Shown: in pieces, positions 58,930-64,000 of the stretch | Numbering within the stretch: position 1 is the first letter of the stretch | How the letters are laid out: each line of letters begins with the position of its first letter | Source: Chlorokybus atmophyticus | Lineage: Eukaryota; Streptophyta; Chlorokybophyceae; Chlorokybales; Chlorokybaceae | Direction of reading: 5' to 3' | DNA length: 64,000 nt | Assembly: GCA_009103225.1 (NCBI GenBank) | Contig: RHPI01000890.1 | Span: 151,579 to 215,578 of the forward strand | The notes under the pieces: generated by a model | The model's database searches: none | The model's input: the letters and a program-made list of their open reading frames with translations, nothing else | What the model was told of the DNA's origin: nothing | Position numbers and translations under genes: made by a program

Positions 58930-59960
58930 AACAACCACACCATGCTGGTCTGATCCATGGCGCGCCCCAACAGCTAACACTGCTGACTATCGGTCAGCAT
59001 GGAACCTGTGATACTGCCGGAAGAGAATCCCGTGGCGCGTTCGCGCTCACGGGCGTTGGCCCATGGGCTCCTCCAGTCGACCTGTGTTGACATCCAACAC
59101 CATGCCATCGCCTCCATCGCGAAAGGCGTATGATCCTGGGTAGAACACCAGAGTGGAGAGTGCACGGCGCGGTTGACCAGGCTGGTTGCACTGGCAGAAC
59201 TGCTGGCGATCGTGTCGTGTGACTAGTTGTGCTATGCCCAGGGTCTAGAATAGCGCCGACGGTAAGATCACGTGGACAACCGCTGCGTAGGTATTCAACA
59301 GCAAAGATCCTCAATGGTGGCCAGATTGGTCCACTTGGCGCGGACGCAATGAGCACGGGATCCATGACGCGCTGCATCTAATCAAAGAGGATGCCCTAGC
59401 AAGGCACACACCTATCGAAAACTGTCGGCCACGTGACGACGCTTATTGTCCTCGGAGTGCACGTTCTCAATGATGTACCCCAGAGGCCTAAAAATCTGGT
59501 TGCTTTGCAGGAGTTTGATGACGCACAACAGTCCCAGTACAATTGTGAGCGAGGATTAGAGAGTCCATGGCCTCTGCCTGCTCTGGAGTGTCCTTGGGTC
59601 TCCCATCCTGCTATCAATAGGTCGATGTTGCCCATAGCCAGGAGGTGATCCGCAGTGAATAAACGGATGTCTTATGGCAGTGCCTTCAGTCTGCCTTGCA
59701 GTGCTGATAGTGGCAGCTGCATGCAGCACTCGTGTAGGTGGCGCAAGTGGTGGCTTAGGGCAAGTTATGCGTGTGAAGCCAGGTCACAGTAGAGATACTT
59801 GGTGACCGTCGCGCCGGTGTTGAGGATGCGGCGAGGCCACTACCTATACCTCCAAACAGTTCCAACACGGTGATGCCTTCTTGTCGGCGAAACACGTGGA
59901 ACTCCTCCACTCTAGTGGCCACCTAGTGTTGCTCCTGCACTGCAGCTTGGTCCTTGTATA
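58930..59960 (-). pseudogene. Cytosine-5 DNA methyltransferase domain carried by the gypsy element
   Basis: - strand reading from 59910: EGITVLELFGGIGSGLA (motif I, SAM binding, about 59838-59880), a one-base shift, TVTKYLYCDLASHA (motif II), HLHECCMQLPLSA, NIDLLIAGWETQGHSRAGRG (motif IV, near 59592-59620), NPRSQLYWD, a shift, then LGYIIENV (motif VI, 59458-59485), CALLGHPL, LDAARHGSRAH, LSTLVFYPGSYAFRDGG, an ERERATGF block, and GRAMDQTSMVWLL at 58930-58967. The order and spacing match C5 methyltransferases from end to end. The catalytic Pro-Cys of motif IV is Glu-Thr here, and stops and shifts occur, so this copy is inactive. It adds 5-methylcytosine in active relatives. Retrotransposons that captured such domains have been described in Klebsormidium and dinoflagellates. 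Confidence 0.85.
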
Positions 59961-59984
59961 GAGGGAACCGTGCAATGACCCGTG

Positions 59985-60703
59985 GTCTGGTCAGTTGTAC
60001 ATATGCGACCACTTGTGCGCGCCAACGGCGTTCAGGTGGTTTCTGTTGGGCCCCTTCTTCAGTGGCATCCTCCTGGGACTCATCGGTTCTTCAAGGATAG
60101 CAGCAGAACGGTCCCAAACCCATGCGACTATCTTGGTCTCAATCTCTGCAGAGGTCTGGTTGACGATCACCAACTCAGGCTCCTCTACCTCTGCCCTGTC
60201 GATAGCTGCAGCTATGAACAAGCCGGTGACTGCAGCGGGAGTGGCAGGTGGAAAGACGGCTGCTGGACTATGCAATGACGTAGATGCTATAATGCTGGCG
60301 AGCTCGCCATAGCCATCAACTCGATGCAATGCAGCAACAGACTTTCAGACATCGTGTGCGTCATGGTCCAGATGCTGAGCAGCAACGTGGAAAGAAATCT
60401 CAACTGAGCAGTCTTTGCTCTTGAGAGCTTGCTGTCGCATGTTGGAATGAAAATTGATGATAAATTCGTCCAGCAAGGTTGTGCTAGCACGTCCGGAGAA
60501 GCGCATGGATGTGGTTGAGCTAGAAGACTCCATCTCGTAGTCGTCATTGTCGGACGATAGTAGGGAAGCTTGATGGCGAGGAGTAGATCGGAATCAAATG
60601 AAGCCGGAGACAGAATGCGAGCCTTTGCTGCTGCGATCGCTGCTCCCGTCGCTGGTCCGCTCGTAGGTGAGATTGGAGGTTGGGCTCCAACTGCTAAGAG
60701 CAC
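59985..60703 (-). pseudogene. gag-like region of the gypsy element
   Basis: Reads FSGRASTTLLDEFIINFHSN then MRQQALKSKDCSVEISFHVA, resembling a retrotransposon gag capsid start, then a stop and an Ala/Pro-rich, Glu-rich stretch (LHRVDGYGELASI, EVEEPELVIVNQTS). A bridge segment RPRVIARFPLYKDQAAVQEQ leads into the methyltransferase. The assignment rests on position and general character. Confidence 0.5.
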
Positions 60704-61177
60704 CCTTGTCTATCGGAGAGAACGAGGTGGGCCTGCTCATACAGCTAGTCCACATGTCAAAGTGCATGCAGGGTAGAGTGTTTGCGCTCTACTGCCTGTC
60801 TTGATGCTGCTACCATTCACCACACTAGTGCTTGTGTGCGCACTATGTAACGACAGTGATAACGAATGCACATGGATGTATCTCCAGCTATAGACTGTAC
60901 TATCTGATGCAGAACGCGACGCACTCACTTGAGCAAAGAGGGGTGACAGTGTGAGTCAACAAGCCACTGCGATAAATGGTGCTGTGAACACAGTTTTGCA
61001 TGAGTGGATGATGCTTTACAGTGTTTAGTGAGGTGAATGAACAAGCAACTCAGAGATGCTATGTCCTGACTGATGCAGCAAACACACCATGCCAAGCTCG
61101 CATAATAGTAAGCACAGCGCACACAAGAGCGTACACTGTGTCTCACGTAATAAGGGTAGTCCTTTGCAACCAGGCGG

Positions 61178-61580
61178 TGTGCTTCTAGTTCAAGTCGCTT
61201 TACAAGCTCTTAAAGTCAGAGTTCCTACTCTTAGTACTCACTCACAATGTCACCAGCGAGTCCAGTGACTTGACTTCCTACTTATACATGTCAAATCATG
61301 ATCGTGCAATGCCACGCGGGCACTAGGCCAACGGTCACATCTACGCCGTATGCTACTACGGAAATGTCCTAAGACTTGATATAGCACATGAGCTGATAAT
61401 GGATTCTTAACTGATCAGCTACGCGCGGTTTCTACAGAGAGGTCTATAGGGTAGTTCTAGCTACATGCTACATAGAGAACGAAGTAGCTAGCAGTAGTCT
61501 TCATGCTGGTAGCCCGGGCTTGGGACTGAATGTAGGCATGCATCGAGATGGACTGGCATGCGAGGGTATTTGACATGACA
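61178..61580 (-). repeat. 5' LTR of the methyltransferase-bearing gypsy element
   Basis: 403 bp, colinear with 49817-50248. Just inside it (- strand, near 61173) a TGG-initial stretch could be the primer-binding site, but I cannot assign the tRNA. Confidence 0.85.
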
Positions 61581-63172
61581 ATATGCATGCACATACAACC
61601 ATATGTGTGCAGTAAACACATGGTTAATGTACAGTCATTTGCACATCGTTTGTGCTTGCTGCCATTGTTTGGTTTATATGTAAGGAATTGCATAATGTGG
61701 GATGTGCTTTAAACGGCCAAGATCTACCTCATGTGGATTCAGTGGTTAAGGCTAGTAATCATCGCTTCTTAAATAAATATGTTAGCGACATATACATATT
61801 GCCGCATTAGGTGAAAATAGCGTTTCTTCCAAATCGCATGTGGCTATACCACTCTAAAAATGTAGCATACATCTTATCAGTCACATGATGTAAAAGATAT
61901 CTCTGTGTTTTAAGTTTTATGCATTGTATGCATATTTTTTAGTGTTGTTAACAAGCCAACATTGGGCCCTTGCTTGTGCATCACAAAGTAGAGTCCGTAT
62001 TACTGGTTGTTGACAAAATAACCCACATTATACACATAAACACGCATACTATGGGCGGCCCACACGCATGTCCATTATATCAAGAATACACTTTATTCAT
62101 AGCACCGTATTGTACTCATGTGTACCAATAAACGCAAATGTCGCCACTGTATTTTTTGCACTGCTATACGTTGTAGATACGTATGCATGTAATGTTTATA
62201 GATATAGAGTGCCATTGGGCACAATATATCAGGACATATATGTATTATAACAATTCTGATGTAGACAATAACCTTGGGGCGGTTGTACCCTCAAACTTTG
62301 AGGCTCAATGCCTCATCATCGCGGCTGATTGACAACTTGTCACGGCCAGAAGCATAACGCTCCAAGCTGGAGTGGGTGCCATGACGTCGCGTGGCGTGAT
62401 GCACAGCACCTTACCACCTTGGCAGGCTGGCCATGGTCCGGCGTACGGCAAACACGCACAATTGAGCAAGTGTCAGTCATGTCACAGCCTCTGTCCCCAC
62501 CTGATTGCCCTTTGATCCGTGACAAGTTGCTGACAGAATGCGATGTCCCGGTTCCCGTGCACTCGGTGTAAGAATCTTACTAGGGATGAGCTCGGTGAGG
62601 TCCTCGCGCAGATGGTAGGCATGAGGATAGCCTATTTGACCACTTTCCCAAGTTGTCAATGTCTTATGGGGACACCACCAGTGCCACTAAGATGCTTATA
62701 AGACAAGGCAGAGCTTCCATGCAGTGTTGAGCCATATCCCTGCTGTGGAGGGTAGCTCAGCAGCCAACGCTGCCAAGCTGCGTCACTGACTGACAGCTGG
62801 TGCTGTGCCTCCATCAAAGCGCTTAGCTGAGCGGGCGTTTCACTGTTGAGCGTTGCTGTCGTCTGTGCTCGCGTAAAGGTAGGTCGGGAAAGATAGCGAC
62901 ACACGGTACAGGTGGGTTCTGTCACAGCACACTATGCTGTTCATGGGGGAGCAAAGCAACAGGCTGTTGCCAACAGCTGAACTCAGAAGCAGAGTAGCAT
63001 GCTTGCTTTGCATTGTGTGAGGTTGCTCCAGTGGAAGAGGGCTCAGGCAGGCACTTACATGCATCCATGCTTGTGTCTTGCTCCCGACTGCTTTTCTAAC
63101 TGTAACTGGTGTTTCTCCACACCACCTGCTTGACAGCTGACAGGTGTGGCCTGCTCCTGCTTGACCGCCGCA
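61581..63172. other. Intergenic region
   Basis: AT-rich to about 62250, then of mixed composition. Short frames around 62.3-62.9 kb have no recognisable domain. No RNA gene is seen. Confidence 0.5.
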
Positions 63173-64000
63173 ATGACCGTGAACGAGGTGGTGCCGCCCT
63201 CTCCCCCGGCCGCTGTGGTCGCTACATTCGGCCCCAGGGACGGCGGCAGCTACGCCTCCGCCGCTGTGCAGACGCTGAAACGCCAGCCAGGTTACACAAA
63301 TTGCTGTGACCTGTTGACCAATGCCTGTTGTGTCTCAGCACTGCAAGCATTGCTATGGCCTTCAGACGGTGTCATAGAAACAGGCTGCACAGTCTGAGGC
63401 TCATGCATAATTTATAACTACAACTTCCTACCCAGGTGTTGCCAAATGCCTGCTGTTCAAGCGCAATGCGGGCGCTCCAACCATCACCCACGCCATTGTA
63501 CAGGTAATGTGCAAGTGGGGAGTGGAAATGTGTGCTCAGGGCATTGTTTACGCTGGTAAGTTGCAATGTGGCTGCATGCGCAGTGGTTCAACAGCAAAGC
63601 TGAGATGGCTGCGAGTCTGAACGCCGCAGCCGACACATGGGCACAATTGGAGTCGGGCTGCGATGTGTTTTACAAAGACACGCTCACCCTCGAGAAAGAG
63701 GTGTGGCATGAATGGGCATCGGTCTTGCTCATACCCGCAACGGCTTGACATGTGTGTTCGACCAGACGCTGGTGAAGAAGCCAACCGAGAGCAGCGACCT
63801 GCTATTCATCGTTGGCTTTGAGATTCCAAGTGACAAGATCAATGACCTTGTTGACGACTGGTTCCAGGTGAGAAGTGAGCGAGGCGCTAATGATACCAAT
63901 GACACATGCATTGGCAAGTTGATTGTGCTGACAGAACCAGTTGTGACCGCCTGTGCAACAATGACGCGCTATGCTTTGTTCTGTCCATGCAGGCCATGCC
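63173..64000 (+). CDS. Unrecognised intron-containing gene, 3' end outside window
   Basis: The ATG at 63173 opens MTVNEVVPPSPPAAVV and leads through exons 63173-63290, 63436-63503, 63584-63700, 63766-63867 and probably 63993 onward, all with GT-AG introns and matching phases. The intron 63701-63765 is only 65 nt; without it the frame stops at 63746. The joined part gives about 107 residues up to 63867, including VAKCLLFKRNAGAPTITHAI and LLFIVGFEIPSDKINDLVDD, with no signal peptide or membrane span. I do not recognise the family. Consistent splicing supports a real gene. Confidence 0.6.

Larger units (their letters stand above)
49817..61580 (-). mobile_element. Ty3/gypsy retrotransposon encoding a DNA methyltransferase and PHD finger
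   Basis: Two direct repeats (49817-50248 and 61178-61580), each starting TGTGCTTC and ending GCATGACA on the + strand, are LTRs. Between them on the - strand the order is gag-like frame (60.7-60.0 kb), cytosine-5 methyltransferase (59.96-58.93 kb), N gap, spacer, reverse transcriptase, RNase H, integrase, PHD-like finger. A copia element is inserted at about 53300. Stops and frameshifts are common, so the copy is dead. No matching target-site duplication is seen next to the LTRs (CACAG versus ATATG). Confidence 0.85.

Noticed and set aside
58160-59090. Open frames spanning the N gap
   Set aside because: Continuity across 372 unknown bases is an artefact of treating N as open.
63584-63748. 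Frameshift pseudogene reading in the last gene
   Set aside because: A 65-nt GT-AG intron at 63701-63765 restores the frame, so no indel is needed.

Overview
This window is nuclear DNA of a photosynthetic eukaryote. Every recognisable host gene is split by short spliceosomal introns. They include a plastid-type EGY metalloprotease with a transit-peptide-like N terminus and a protein of the outer-dynein-arm docking family, so the organism probably has a plastid and builds motile flagella. Plant-type telo-box motifs (AAACCCTAA-like) lie just upstream of several start codons. Together these suggest a flagellate green alga, possibly a streptophyte alga. That placement is inference; no rRNA or organelle marker is present.

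Layout of the host genes. 2.8-3.8 kb: decayed non-LTR-retroelement-like coding fragment. 4.5-7.4 kb (-): EGY-type site-2 protease. 9.1-10.8 kb (-): VAMP7-like longin R-SNARE. 13.7-14.9 kb (+): acyl-protein-thioesterase-like hydrolase. 15.5-18.9 kb (-): chaperonin CCT3/TCP1-gamma. 19.3-26.7 kb (+): transcription elongation factor SPT6, 23 exons. CCT3 and SPT6 are divergent and share an upstream region of about 440 bp. 27.2-31.4 kb (-): coiled-coil dynein-docking protein (ODAD3/CCDC151-like), interrupted by an exact 1,028-bp copy of part of SPT6 that is most likely an assembly artefact. 33.2-35.8 kb (+): plastid-targeted zinc-independent MDR oxidoreductase. 37.1-39.2 kb (-): FAD monooxygenase. 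63.2 kb to the edge (+): partial unrecognised gene. Exon phases and lengths close exactly for the VAMP7, CCT3, SPT6, MDR and monooxygenase models.

42.3-61.6 kb is a retrotransposon block. A decayed Ty3/gypsy chromovirus-like element (+) lies at 42.3-46.9 kb. A second Ty3/gypsy element (-), bounded by roughly 400-430 bp LTRs at 49.8 and 61.6 kb, carries a cytosine-5 DNA methyltransferase domain upstream of its reverse transcriptase and a PHD-finger-like module after its integrase. A complete-length but decayed Ty1/copia element (+, 53.3-58.3 kb, roughly 500 bp LTRs) is nested inside it, and a 372-base N gap also falls inside it. The methyltransferase/PHD retroelement is the most interesting system in the window.

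Other patterns: several introns need GC-AG splicing, near-perfect hairpins are scattered through introns and intergenic DNA, and single N bases at 31000 and 36855 mark suspicious assembly joins.
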